Source of the DNA: Antedon mediterranea
Taxonomy: Eukaryota > Echinodermata > Crinoidea > Comatulida > Antedonidae
Length of the DNA stretch: 64,000 bases
Reading direction: 5' to 3'
Assembly: GCF_964355755.1 (NCBI RefSeq)
Contig: NC_092675.1
Span: forward strand, 19,420,912 to 19,484,911
Under the pieces are notes generated by a model, which saw nothing but the letters and a program-made list of their open reading frames with translations, did not search any database and was not told the DNA's origin. This document shows positions 39,901-51,799 of this stretch, in pieces. Position numbers and translations under genes: made by a program. The number at the start of each line of letters is the position of its first letter. Position 1 is the stretch's first letter.

Positions 39901-42900
39901 TAGATACATTTACAGGAACTGCAATGATTGCATATCATCATAACCTTAATTAATTAAAACAATGGGATATGACGACCTGTAGCGAAAACAGGACATGGAG
40001 TGAAGCAAAAATAACCTTAGCCAAGCAAATTGAACTCTATTTCCAGGTATATAGGTGTTGTTTTAAGTTTAATAGATAATATGGATGCCTACGCCTACGT
40101 GAAGTCTCAAAGAACGAAGTAAACAACATACAACTATAGAGGTAATTGTCTACCTCCATGATACAACTATAAACTCTGTGAAATATAACACTGATATATA
40201 CACAATAGACAACAATTACTTTATGCTGCTGCTATTTTAAAATAACAGTCAATTTACACTGTGGTTTTTAGTTTTCTATTCTATTAAAATGAGTAAAAGT
40301 GACATCAAATTAAAATGTATTGGCGTAGACCCGCGTTAATCTTTAATTTAAAAAACAACCAATTAGAGACTATGTTCAATAGAACATTAAATCCAGTCTT
40401 ATGAATTGTTTGTACACTTTCAACACACCATGAATTTTACTATTGGTCAAGAATTTCAGTTCCAGCTCATTCGGAGCAATTTTGAAATTTTTCCTTAACC
40501 GTTGACATCGCATGACTTGGATGGCGCCCTACTTGATACCGAATTCAGACTCCTCCACCCACTATCATCGGGATAGTTTTCTTCAATTTCAAGTTTCAGC
40601 TCGATCAGAGCTACTTGAAAATTTCAGATTTGACCTTGGCCTATGACCTTGACGATCTCGTTTTTTCTTCGATCTGCACCCACCCACCAAGTTTGAAGAA
40701 TTCTTTCTGAATAAACCCTTGATTTACAAAACAAACTATAGTCCCTAGGTTTTTAGTATACAAATCGACCAATTTAGCCACCTTCCCGACCTCCGATCAA
40801 AACCCCACGAACAAGATATGATTGGGAAGATAAGCCGGACAAATTAGACCTGATGGCAAGTTTGTAAAATTGAAACTAGTAGGCTTTTTCGCAATTGGGG
40901 GAAGGAAAGTAAGAAGGAAACAAAGTTTCGTTTGTGGAACAGAATCGAGAAAAATTAATAAAACTCATAGATAAATAGCAGATTTCTTTGATTTACCAAA
41001 AAAAATACAGTATTAATTACAAGTACTGTATTCAAAATTAGAATAGATATTATTTTTTGCAAAATACTACAAAATTGTCGAAAACAACACTTCGTATACT
41101 TTGAATGTTGACTTCGATAAGGAGGAAACTTGCTAGCAAAGTATACTCTAAACTGAAATTTTGAAAACCGTTTTATACAAAATAATACCATAGTAATCAT
41201 ATTTAAATATAAATGCTAACTTAACCTTGGACTAGACCTATGCCAATCTTCACTTCACTAAAACTACAATAACAAACATACACAATAAGTAAAATAAATA
41301 GATAAATAGATAAATAATCATTGGATTTCTAAGTGTTATAGTTTAATACAAATCCATATTCCTTGTGCTATTGTGTATGTTTTACTTTCTGTGGTTTTTG
41401 TTTACAGTCTCCATTCTGAATTTCACCGACTTTTATTTTCGTCATGGTTACTTACTCCACCCCAATTAAACTGTGCATCTGTGTTGACGTCAGACTTGAC
41501 TTTCAGTCTCGAATTGTTTCTATATATAGATGTATGTAGATTTCTTATATTATGCAATGTATGATAAAACAAACAGGTTTTTTTTATCTTTTATGGGTCT
41601 CTCCCATCTTTATTCATTCAATAATGTATATACAAAAATTCATTATTTATATAATAATATAATAAAATAATATTATAGAACAAGTTGTTAATATAAGACA
41701 AAGAGTTTTTGAAGTTGTGTTTCACGTATGCGTTACGCATTATCAACTTAACAAAGATTTGTTTCTATGCTATATGACTTGCTATAATGAGTTAGAATCT
41801 ATCTAGTAACATATGTATAATCGGGTGTTTATTTCAGACATAAAATACCAGCAGGAAAAATGATGTAAAATTAAAGTGAGCAATATCTCAATTTTAATTA
41901 GGTTACTATCTATTCGCACCATCCTAATAAGAATGTGATGATTTTCGTATGGTATGTGTTTACATGTAAAATTCAGTTGGATGGTATGCACTGCAGGATG
42001 GGTTGAAACTTACCGGTCATCCGTAAACACCCTTGGCAGTTCTATATATATTTCATTCACATAGAAAGGATAGGTTCAACCAATAAGAAACTTACACAAT
42101 GAATACAGTTTAAAAAAATAAAATGTTAAACTACATATTTGTGTAAGAATATTTTGGGCTGAATGGACCAAAAATATTAGCATCTAAATTTTAAGCCTGA
42201 GAAAAAAAAATGATTTGTAAACAAAAAATGTAGGCCTATACAATGTAACTGCTGATGGCGATCCACGTAATCATTGAGTTTCTCTATTAAAATGTGATTG
42301 ATATCGCTATAAGAATTTGACAGGCTTCTGATTATCCAATATTGCAAACCAATGGCGCCCTAATTAAAACTAAATGAGATTTGCGTTGTTATCAATTATC
42401 CTATTACTAATAGAGCCATCGCAGCGGTAATATTATTATTATTATTGGTATTTAATAAAACAAGTATATACAATAAAGAACATTAAATTGCAGCAGCAAA
42501 ATGCTGAATTGAGTTTTATTTACAAAATTTGAATAATATACAAATTTAAAACATCAAAATAATAATACAATTCTTTCATTGAAAAGTATAGTTGCTCTAT
42601 CAAAATGGAACATTATAAAAAAACTACATTTATTCATCAAATATTAATTTTTTTTTAAACACATTAAATTTAAAGCATTCTTCATCTAATATCTTATTTA
42701 AAATTATGATAATTGACAAGAAATACTAATAAAAGTTCCTTCAAAACATACCAGTAATAAATTCATTTTTTTGTAAACTACCCTGGTTTAAGTCAAATAT
42801 ACGGAGTGTTTGAAATATACACTATATATAGATGGTACATGTATTTGTAACCCAACGCCCAATACATTCAGGGAAATCCCCTAAATGGTTTTCATTTTAG

Positions 42901-43519
42901 TGATTGTTGTCAATACCAGATGGAGAAACTTCACTCACTTCCCAGTGGATTAATTTCCTTCCATTCCTACCGGTGCGTTAATCCATTATTCCACATAACA
43001 TACAATGATGTTCACCAATAACTTATGCAATTATCCTGAGTAGGATGATGAACTTTAGTAATGGAAAGATAACATTTTAAATATTAGTTTTGGTGTGTGG
43101 ATCTTCCACATGAATGACATCTGCTGTTTTTCCTACGGTGCGCGTACCGTGCATTTTGTTAATGAACTTGCTTACTATCATAAAACGATTTAAAATTCAT
43201 TCAATTCAATTTCTCATGACGTTTCAGTTGAGTCGATTTATTAATCATCCCGAATCATACTTTTTGATTGATATCTGTCTGTAAATGGGCCGCCTCCGTT
43301 TTTATCATTCAAACACATTTTCCAGAGGCATGGATGTTCTTAACTTGTCGGTATTTACTTATTTCCGATGTGTCAATACTATACATCGTAAAGTGATTCA
43401 TTTATTTGACATAATAAGCTATACGAACTCTGCGGGTTATCCAGATCCAGCCCTATCAAACATTCTCCATTTTCGTTGTTGTTTCACTCAGAAGAGGCTC
43501 CTCACAAGACACAGCCTTA
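39901..43519. other. No gene seen; old retroelement 3' ends
   Basis: 40,440-40,720 has a repeat-like passage (TTTCAGCTCGATCAGAGC, TTGACCTTGGCCTATGACC). 41,570-41,620 and 42,450-42,560 look like A-rich 3' tails of minus-strand retroelements (AATAAAGATGGGAGAGACC on the minus strand; CAGCAAAATGCTGAATTG on plus). No intact domain in the open frames. Confidence 0.35.
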
Positions 43520-44174
43520 GACCCCATTTACACTTACGTTTGGGTCCAGGGCCGGTCCTGGGCCGGTTGCAAATATTTACCTTTTAGGCCGGCCCAAAAG
43601 CGTTTACACTAGCGACGCAGATTACTGGTCGTAAATAATTTTATCGGAAGTACCATTGCATGCTGGGATACGAAGTACAGTTTGTTTACATTTTTCTCTC
43701 TCTCGATCGTCAATTCAACTCTCCGCGCGAACCGACCGTTTTATATTTATACTGTATTGTTGTTTTTTGTCCCATTAAAAACAAAATGAACCCCACTGTT
43801 TTATATATAATATGGCTATATTTTATGTATATGCGAAACAAGCGGAGGAATACTTTATTGAAAGAAGATGTCTGAAAATAAATTTAACTATATAATGAAG
43901 AAAACAAATTGTCGCCCGGAAAGGAGGAAGGTACGGTATGTACTGAGAATGTCGGATCGTCATAACAACAACCTCATAAAAAGGTCAAACGTTGTTCACG
44001 GTTCACTGCGTAAGCCGGCCCAAACGTAAAAGCCGCTCCTGAACCTACCTGGAGAGGTGGCCCAGATCTGCGTCCGGCCCAGGGCCGGCCTAACTTTTTG
44101 GAGTATTTACACTTATCAATTGCCGACCCAGGGCCGACCCAGGGCCGGCCTAAATCGTAAGTGTAAATGGGGTC
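43520..44174. mobile_element. Family B MITE, 655 bp, with TTA target duplication
   Basis: Ends GACCCCATTTACACTTACG and CGTAAGTGTAAATGGGGTC are perfect complements, flanked by TTA on both sides (43,517-43,519 and 44,175-44,177). Arms carry CAGGGCCGG and GGCCGGCC words as in the copy at 36,649, while the interior is unrelated. Confidence 0.8.
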
Positions 44175-44177
44175 TTA

Positions 44178-45441
44178 GTCTCTAGGAGCCTCTGTGCAAC
44201 ATATAACAAACATTAGCTTAATACTACTGATGAATTGTAACATTTGGAATTCACAAAAATGTGTTAAGTGATATAATGTTATGTAATGACATGAGATAAT
44301 ATGAATGTAAATAAAAGTGGTGTTTGCGCCACAATAGAAGGTGGAAATATATAACAACAAAATCTAAATGTAAATATTTTGGTACCAACTAAATATTCCT
44401 GAACATAAAATATGCTATAAATAACATAAAAGTTGATGGTTTAGAAGTAAGAGTAGAGTCTTGATCAAGTAAATATTTAACAATTGTGTCAACACTGATG
44501 AGTAGTTCATGTCTTTGAATAGAGAATAAAAGGCAATTTTAAACCCCAAATGAACTTGTCTCTAAATTTGTCCCAAAAGAAGCACTTCCGGGACTGAGTT
44601 TATTAATAAATACGGATGAAATTGTCCGATTCGGAAATTTCTGACGCAGAACCCCTGGGAAATGTGATGACGTACCGGTAATGCAGTAGACGTAGGAGCT
44701 GTCGATTAAAATAGCTTTCGTTTATTTTATACCTGCGAAAATTGAGCCGACACATTTCGCTAATAAATGCAATGTCTTTCCAAGAATCTTGGCATCAATT
44801 GAATTATACTAATAATATTAAATAATTGATGAGCTGTTTATATTAGGTTAATTATGTTCATAAATTAGTATTGATCTATCTATAAACAGTCAGTGTGATC
44901 TATAACTAATAAAGTTTTCCTAATTATGGTATATGTGTGCACTGTGGTACATGTAGTAACCTGGTATACTGTAATTATTTATTTTAGACGTTATTTCAAA
45001 CTTAGCCTAGTTACCATTTCGATAATTTAAATCTATATTTGGGCCTAAATGATTATGGTAAATTCCCAGAAGAGGATTTACATCACTATAAGTGTCCCCT
45101 GTCATAAATGTGTGTCGGTCCATTTTTTGTATTTGGAATATTGCAATAATAAAAAGAACAAATACAAAACATTCACTGCCGTCTGACGTTGTTTCTAATT
45201 TTAACATACGATTAAGAATGTGCGCTAGCCGTGACATGCAGGTAGTTTGTATTTATCTAGTAATATACATTATCATAACTGAATGTTATTCTTTCAATAG
45301 AAATAGACCTATTCATCTTTGAATCCTGGTATTATTTTACGACCGATATTTTGTTGACATATAAAGTTGAGTCTGAACGTGTATTTATTCAAATAATATT
45401 ATACTTGTATTTAGACCGAACGCTATACCACTCCTGTATAA
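44178..45441. other. No gene seen
   Basis: AT-rich intergenic sequence. Overlapping 76-codon frames on both strands at about 45,007-45,322 have no domain. Confidence 0.4.
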
Positions 45442-45451
45442 TACACTACTA

Positions 45452-45945
45452 TGGAACGCCGTTTACGCAACATTTCAATGATATGAATTTTATGACGCGA
45501 TATGTGAATGAAATGCATCGATATGAATTGAATGGCGCGATATAGGCCCTATGAATGAAATGTTTTGAATTGAATGCTTTGAATTGAATGTTTTGAATGA
45601 AATGTTTTGAATGAAATGTTTTGAATGAAATGCTTTGAATGAAATGTTTTGAATAAATTGTTTTGAATGCAATGTTTTTAATGAAATGTTTTGAATGAAA
45701 TGTTTTGAATGAAATGTTTTGAATACGCCGCCAATAGTTTGACTTTTCAATTCAATTCAAACATTTCATTCAAAACATTTCATTCAAAACATTTCATTCA
45801 AAACATTTCGTTCAAAACATTTCATTCAAAACATTTTATTCAAAACATTTCATATCTCGCGCCATTCAATTCATATCGATGCATTTCATTCACATATCGC
45901 GTCATAAAATTCATATCATCAAAATGTTGCGTAAACGGCGTTCCA
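45452..45945. mobile_element. Fold-back element built from 14-bp units (494 bp)
   Basis: The left arm begins TGGAACGCCGTTTACGCAAC and the right arm ends with its exact complement. Next inward on each side are ATATGAATTTTATGACGCGA, AATGAAATGCATCGATATGA and GAATTGAATGGCGCGA. The centre of each arm is a run of GAATGAAATGTTTT (14 bp), and the two runs face each other around a short loop at about 45,728-45,748. TACACTAC lies just outside both ends (45,442-45,449 and 45,946-45,953) as a likely 8-bp target duplication. Frames of 86 and 84 codons are repeat artefacts. Confidence 0.85.
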
Positions 45946-45953
45946 TACACTAC

Positions 45954-47199
45954 AGCATGCTAGGCCTAATATTCAATACTTGATATCCGATATGATATAC
46001 ATTTTTCATATTCATAACCACTTGGTTCACTGCCTTTTCCTGTAGGAGGTCATTGCACATGCGTAGATATAAGCTCAACTAAAATAGTGAGATATACTTG
46101 TTCTCGGATCATTCTTCGAACTGCGTGATATAGCTAGTGTATGTCGATATAAAGTGCTTTGACGTTATACCAAATGGATGCTATTTGTTACTACGCTTAA
46201 ACTTCCAACAGCCGGCAAGACATACAGGATTAAATAAATAGTTGTGGAAATAACACATAATGATGTCTTATTCATTGAATCGGTTGGTTATTTTAGCCTA
46301 ATGTCGTTGAAATGTTTTAAATAGTCTTCTCTGCAGTGTTTGTTTGGTGGTAAGTTATCGTCTTCCAGTATAAATTGATAGTCACGTCATAATAATTATC
46401 TTAAAAAGTTGGGTTTTTTTTTCGGAGCGTTTGAATTACGTTTTCCTTCCCAAATTTGTTTCTTGCCTATCGAGGAAATCGACCCGACGTTATTTATTTT
46501 TTCTATTTTTTGCAAAAATGACCCCTCTCTTACCAAAATATATGATACCTGACGAATGCAATGAACATACCATGATAGTTACAGTAATAAAAATATAGTT
46601 AGTTGATCCTAATAATTATTATTATATGATTATTCTGTATTGTGTATAGGCCTAATTATATTTATAAGGCCTATACTGCGTTGATATATTCCCACCTAAC
46701 TACTGCCTTTAAAAAAGAGGACGATAAACATTTGGTTAAGTTGGACCTTCACATAATATTTACAGCGCCAGTGAATGCACTTGAGCGTTATATTAAATGC
46801 AATATATTACGTAGTCAATAATACTCGTAGGTTTGAATCCTACACGAGAACTGTTCTCATTGCGCACTGAATCCCTAAATTAACTTGTGTTAGTAAAGTT
46901 AAAACTCTTATTTAGACCACCATAAACATCTTTACGTCACCTGGTAGGATGTTAATTAAATTAATTAAAAAATGTGTATGAATTATTAAAAATTGTCATA
47001 AAAACATCTAATCTAGTTTAAGTGCACCATTCAAGTTCTAGTAAACAGCTACTCTAACATGAATGGTGTTGTTTCTATTGATATGAAAGGCAAAGAGAAA
47101 CTCTAAACTACTCAGCAGCCACAATTAATGCTATTAGGCGAAACTGAACTTTGAGAGTGAAATAAGTCATCCCGCCCCCTCTTTGGTCTTACGGTATAA
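45954..47199. other. No gene seen; one SINE-like B box
   Basis: At about 46,825 GTAGGTTTGAATCCTACACG resembles a tRNA B box with T stem, a probable decayed SINE head. Otherwise AT-rich. Confidence 0.4.
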
Positions 47200-47420
47200 C
47201 ATGGCGGTTAAGACAGTGGAACCGCAAGACCGTAATGGTTAGAGCCTCACTCGCTCCATGGTTCTGGTGGTAGAACGAGTCTTCTCGAAAAAAGACTATA
47301 AACCGTAGGTCCAGCATACACATCTAGCTATGTGCACTCAACCTAGTACAGTACATCTTTCGAGACGAATAGGTGGTTAGCTCGATGTACTAGACTATGA
47401 TCGTCGCCAGTTTACTGTAT
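47200..47420 (+). mobile_element. SINE-like repeat
   Basis: ATGGCGGTTAAGACAGTGGA and TGGTTAGAGCCTCACTCGC resemble a tRNA-like head. The body has AGACTATAAACCGTAGGTCC and ACATCTTTCGAGACGAATAG, phrases of a type common in invertebrate SINEs (from memory). No clear tail. Confidence 0.45.
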
Positions 47421-47475
47421 TTAGGTGGCTAGGGTTATGGTCTATGCTACATGCATCTGTTATTACAAAATGTCC

Positions 47476-47531
47476 CTATGATGATACTATAGCCTAAATA
47501 TTATAATATTTAGGATACAGTATCATCATAG
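47476..47531. repeat. 56-bp near-perfect palindrome
   Basis: CTATGATGATACT and AGTATCATCATAG are the outer arms, CCTAAATATTATAATATTTAGG the inner palindrome, with 4-bp mismatched joints (ATAG/ATAC). Confidence 0.85.
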
Positions 47532-47763
47532 AGAGATACGCTACAGTACCAATCCAATAATTGGCCTTTTTCTGTCAGAAGTTTCTAAATTTAATTACCA
47601 ATAGTTGTATAAACATCATATCGAAGTATCGTGTTAATAATATGACGTCAATTTTATTTATGTAGGCCAAGCAATTCTGAAATCTAAATACTAAATATTT
47701 AAATACAACGTCATATCTCCTTTCCGCTGTTAGCAATTATTTGATGAAATGCAATCAGACGTT

Positions 47764-48110
47764 AATAGAAGATGTTTGTGTTGATCAAATTATTATTTAT
47801 GATTAAATTTAAGTAATATAATATCATTTGTTGTATGGAATATAAATTATAGCTACCTGGGGTTATTCTTTATTCGAGTTTGAGAATTTTGTTGGTAATA
47901 TTAGTAAGTTTCATACAGAATCATTGTACCTTGTCAATAGAAGATGTTTGTGTTGATCAAATTATTATTTATGATTAAATTTTAGTAATATGACATCGCC
48001 CGGAAACAAATTAACTGTGATTTATTCTTAATAGGCAATATAAATTGTAGCTCCCTGGGGTTATATTCGAGTTTGAGCATATTTTTTTTAATCATTTATT
48101 AGGAAGTTTC
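47764..48110. repeat. Local tandem duplication, offset 172 bp
   Basis: AATAGAAGATGTTTGTGTTG and the following bases occur at 47,764 and 47,936, and CTACCTGGGGTTAT / CTCCCTGGGGTTAT plus TATTCGAGTTTGAG follow in both. The copies have diverged. Confidence 0.8.
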
Positions 48111-48289
48111 ACGTTACATTTTACCTTGTGCATCACCACCAACGCAATATTTCAAATAATTGGAAGCTTCTTGGGAAGAATTAATCTAGGCAGCCAAGAC
48201 TCGTTTTAGTTTATATGTAAAACAACAACACCCCTACCTCCTCTTCTACTATGCTACCAATAGACGGATTACGATGTTATTATTGATGG

Positions 48290-48362
48290 AATGTCCGTAA
48301 TAATTGACGTCTCATCCGTAATGATTGACGTCTCATCCGTAATGATTGACGTCTCATCAGTA
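48290..48362. repeat. 21-bp repeat, three copies
   Basis: CCGTAATGATTGACGTCTCAT repeated three times (first copy CCGTAATAATTGACG). Each unit contains TGACGTC, the core of a cAMP-response-type site, though nothing shows it is used. Confidence 0.8.
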
Positions 48363-49350
48363 CGCACATAAACATCATCATATTATTATTTCATTCTGGA
48401 GTGATGGCTGAGGAACCTTTTTTTATCCATGTCTACAATCAATCTTGTTCATCAAAATTACATCATCAAGGGGTTCCGAGAATTTGAAACGTTCATGCAC
48501 CAATTGTAATTGAGGCAATACCTACGTCATTTCTAAACATGCAGTGACCGATTATAGACCTATTTTGTATACAAAAAATCATTTTTTATACGTAATTCTA
48601 CTGTTTACGTCACATCAGTGAATATCATGTTTTCTTTTTGTAACACAAATAGCTAACTAATTCAGTTCTTGGCCTACTAAAAGTATTTTAATGAAATAAT
48701 GTATTAGTCTATTATCTGATATATAGACGTGGGCTGTGTCTTACGAACGTGAAATGCCATTTGATTCGAGTTGATGCACATAAAAGCGCAAATGATCCAA
48801 TTATTTAGCCATTAAGATCCTATACCTGGGTCGTAAGAAATGGTTGTTACTGCGTCGTATACCGTAAAATCTGGAAATTGAATACGAGAATCAATCAATC
48901 AACGCATTGTTCAATAGTTATTACATTTAATATTCTTATCCAATCGGTCAATAAATTAAATGTCAACACATCATTGGTGCTTGATTATAATATCCACGAA
49001 TGCAATTAATTTGTATGGTAATTAGCAAAGTTGATTTGCTTTTTTATATGTTCTAGTTTATTATCTGTTTGGAATATAATAATAATTATTATTACTTTTA
49101 AAAATATGGAGATACCTGCCTCTCGAAAACGTTTGCCATTAATCGATGGAATGCATCAGTAATGTGTACGACAATAATGTGGTCCCACAGTGTTAGCACT
49201 GCGATTGACTGTGGAACCAGAAATGGTAATACAATTTTAATACTGTTGACTTCTAACTTTGTTCAGATGAAGTAGGTTGATTAAAGTTCGCCTACAGCTG
49301 CGTGTAACCCAAGTCTGGATCGATGCATTTTCTTTTGGAACTGGAATTGG
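48363..49350. other. No gene seen
   Basis: AT-rich intergenic sequence. Confidence 0.4.
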
Positions 49351-49820
49351 AAGTTTTTGAGTGAACAGTTTTTGAGTGAACAGTTTGTGAGTGATCAGTT
49401 GTGAGTGAGCAGCTTGTGCATGGACGGTGTGTGAGTGAATTTTCTGTGGATGAGCAGTTTGTGAGTGAACAGTTTGTGAGTGATCAGTTGTGAGTGAGCA
49501 GCTTGTGAGTGGACGGTCTGTGGGTGAGCAGTTTGTGAGTGAACAGTTTGTGAGTGAACGGTTTGTGAGTGAACAGTTTATGAGTAAACGGTTTGTGAGT
49601 GAACAGTTTGTGAGTGAACGGTTTGTGAGTGAACTGTCTGTGGGTGAGCAGTTTGTGAGTGAACGGTTTGTGAGTGATCAGTTGTGAGTGAGCAGTTTGT
49701 GCGTGGCGGTCTGTGGGTGAGCAGTTTGTGAGTGAACAGTTTGTGAGTGAACGGTTTGTGAGTGAACAGTTTATGAGTGAACGGTTTGTGAGTGAACGGT
49801 TTGTGAGTGAACAGTTTGTG
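49351..49820. repeat. 15-bp minisatellite, unit GTGAGTGAACAGTTT
   Basis: About 30 units of GTGAGTGAAC(A/G)GTTT, with higher-order patterning: blocks containing GATCAGTTGTGAGTGAGCAG recur at about 49,393, 49,482 and 49,675. Because the unit is a multiple of 3 and stop-poor, both strands stay open (a VSEQF/VSERF pentapeptide on plus, THKPF/THKLF on minus). These are not considered genes. Confidence 0.95.
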
Positions 49821-49963
49821 ATGTTGATGAATCCTCTTATTGTTGTATGGAATTTATCTTTCATTTCACATATAAAGCACGACTGTAGATTAGCTTCCTG
49901 GATGTTGCATTTCATATAACATGCGTAGGCCTTTTTCCCAGGCACATTTATCGACAAACTTGT

Positions 49964-50263
49964 TTCCTCCTACGGCTGTCAAATAATAAAGTGCAATGAC
50001 AGCTGATCAGCATGCAGCCTTTAAAATCATATAACATGCTATATTCATTCATATTTTAATATTTTAACACTTAAAAGTGCTTTTAATAGGAATACCATAC
50101 AAATGTTATTGTAACTGTAACTTCCTCCTACGGCTGTCAAATGATATAGTGCAATGACAGCTGATCAGCACGCAGCCTTTAAAATCATATAACATGCTAT
50201 ATTCATTCATATTTTAATATTTTAACACTTAAAAGTGCTTTTAATAGGAATACCATACAATAA
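49964..50263. repeat. 158-bp tandem duplication
   Basis: TTCCTCCTACGGCTGTCAAA, then GCAATGACAGCTGATCAGCA and TTAAAAGTGCTTTTAATAGG occur at 49,964 and again 158 bp later with few differences; a recent duplication just upstream of the GPCR gene. Confidence 0.9.
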
Positions 50264-50471
50264 CAATGTTATATATAATAATTCTGTATGTAGTTTCATA
50301 ATTAATTGAAAAAAAAAAGTGTTTTAACCGTCCGTTGTAAGAATAAAAGACACGACGAAGACCATTTTTGATACTAGAAGGTATGTTGTCAAATAAATAT
50401 ATCGTTTACAATGTTCTTTTACACGTTTTTTGCTAACACAATCTAATTTTATTTTTTAAAGGATTCACGAA

Positions 50472-51566
50472 ATGATAATTGATGAACAAGAAACGACGAC
50501 TAACACTCCTACCTCGGAGTTACTTAGGACTACCGTCATGAGAAACATGTGTAACTTTAATGCGAGTTACCCACCTTTCAAGCTTACTGATACTGAAAGA
50601 TACTTATCGATCATAATGTTTCCTATAAGCGTTATTGTCTTACTCGGTAACGCCTGGATTTTCCAAACAATCGTGAGGATGAAGTCACGAAAAAAGTATT
50701 ACCACATTATTGCGAGCCTGTCAATGACTGATTCATTTTTAATGATAGCGTGCATATTTGTAGCAGTTGAATGTTTGAAGAATAATCGTAGTTTTATATA
50801 TTTAGACTATTTACCCGACGCTCGATGGGTCATCGCTTCGTACTTCGAAGTCACGTCGTTACTACACGTTATTCTACTAGCGTGTGAACGTTGCGTTGCT
50901 GTGAAATATCCGTTTAAGCATCGTCAATTACAGAAAAAGCAATTTATCTACGTTATCATAATGCTTTGGATTGCATCGATTGGAATTAATGCATGTCTGT
51001 ATGTTTCTGGGCATTTCGGCTACGCAGACTGTCATTACGGTACAGTGTATCTCAACAACGGTATTGTAGCATTGACTATCGTTATTGCAGTTACGTTTCA
51101 CATAATAATTTACAGAACTGCTACAAACTCTACAAGTCGTATTGTGGGGAGCATAAACAGAAAAACTCTCAATCGGAATAGGTCGTTGAGCCGACTTAGT
51201 GGAAGTGATATTAAGGCTGCCAGAACTACAGCCATTATTCTTTCTGGATTTGTAGTCTGCGTAACGCCATATGTTATTTGTTCAAACATTGCCTATTTTA
51301 CTAAGGACTTTGATGCAATTAACTCACCAATGCTTGCTATTGGCTATTTTCTAGCTATATTTAACGTTGTCATAAATACAATAGTATACGGACTTCTGAA
51401 CGCCGAGTTAAGACGCGCGGCGTTGGGATCATTGAAGGCGTTGTGCCGCAAAGGTGAAGCGGCACACAGCTATACGCGGAGACCGTCTGACACGATTTAT
51501 CGTTTACGTATCAATCAATTAGAACAGTGTAAAATAGGTGGTGGTAACGAAAAGTGCTCAATTTAG
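50472..51566 (+). CDS. Orphan rhodopsin-class (class A) GPCR, single coding exon
   Basis: 364 residues, plasma membrane. Extracellular N-terminus with an N-glycosylation site at N30 (NAS). TM1 about 44-68 with GN60; TM2 76-98 with LSMTD87; TM3 118-141 ending ERC (139-141) in place of DRY; TM4 with W166; ECL2 with C187; TM5 196-214; TM6 244-264 with FVVCVTPY (250-257), lacking the Trp of CWxP; TM7 with NTIVY (302-306) in place of NPxxY; then helix 8 LLNAELRRA. The position expected for the conserved TM3 Cys (3.25) is Pro, so the usual TM3-ECL2 disulphide seems absent. Basic, Ser-rich third loop and tail. The coding part is intronless; TTTTTTAAAG| at 50,461 is a possible acceptor of a 5' UTR intron, and the ATG follows 11 bp later. 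AATAAA lies at 51,789. Ligand unknown; peptide-receptor-like lineage-specific expansions are one possibility. Confidence 0.85.
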   Translation: MIIDEQETTTNTPTSELLRTTVMRNMCNFNASYPPFKLTDTERYLSIIMFPISVIVLLGNAWIFQTIVRMKSRKKYYHIIASLSMTDSFLMIACIFVAVECLKNNRSFIYLDYLPDARWVIASYFEVTSLLHVILLACERCVAVKYPFKHRQLQKKQFIYVIIMLWIASIGINACLYVSGHFGYADCHYGTVYLNNGIVALTIVIAVTFHIIIYRTATNSTSRIVGSINRKTLNRNRSLSRLSGSDIKAARTTAIILSGFVVCVTPYVICSNIAYFTKDFDAINSPMLAIGYFLAIFNVVINTIVYGLLNAELRRAALGSLKALCRKGEAAHSYTRRPSDTIYRLRINQLEQCKIGGGNEKCSI

Positions 51567-51788
51567 TCCATTACGGTATCAATGTTATGTTTTATTTATT
51601 CATTTTTTATATCAACAATATTTACAGAGTGAGATCCTTCCATTTGTTTGTTTTTTGGGAATGGAATATACCTCTGGATGATAGCTTTATTTATCCACAT
51701 CCACGATGTGGTCTCAGACATATTTTCACGACATGAAATGTATTTTTCGAACTTGATCTTCGACTTGTTTTTGCGTTAGGAATGAAAT

Positions 51789-51794
51789 AATAAA
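51789..51794 (+). terminator. Poly(A) signal candidate for the GPCR gene
   Basis: AATAAA 223 bp after the GPCR stop codon, with a GT-containing stretch (TCTTGTGG) just after. Confidence 0.4.
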
Positions 51795-51799
51795 TCTTG

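Noticed and set aside
45490-45963. ORFs with HSKHFIQNISFKTF repeats on both strands
   Set aside because: Artefacts of the 14-bp units in the fold-back element.
49484-49957. 157-codon minus ORF with THKPF/THKLF repeats
   Set aside because: It is a reading of the 15-bp minisatellite plus flanking sequence; opposite-strand frames are equally open.
50993-51181. 62-codon ORF inside the GPCR region
   Set aside because: Frame-shifted shadow of the GPCR coding sequence.
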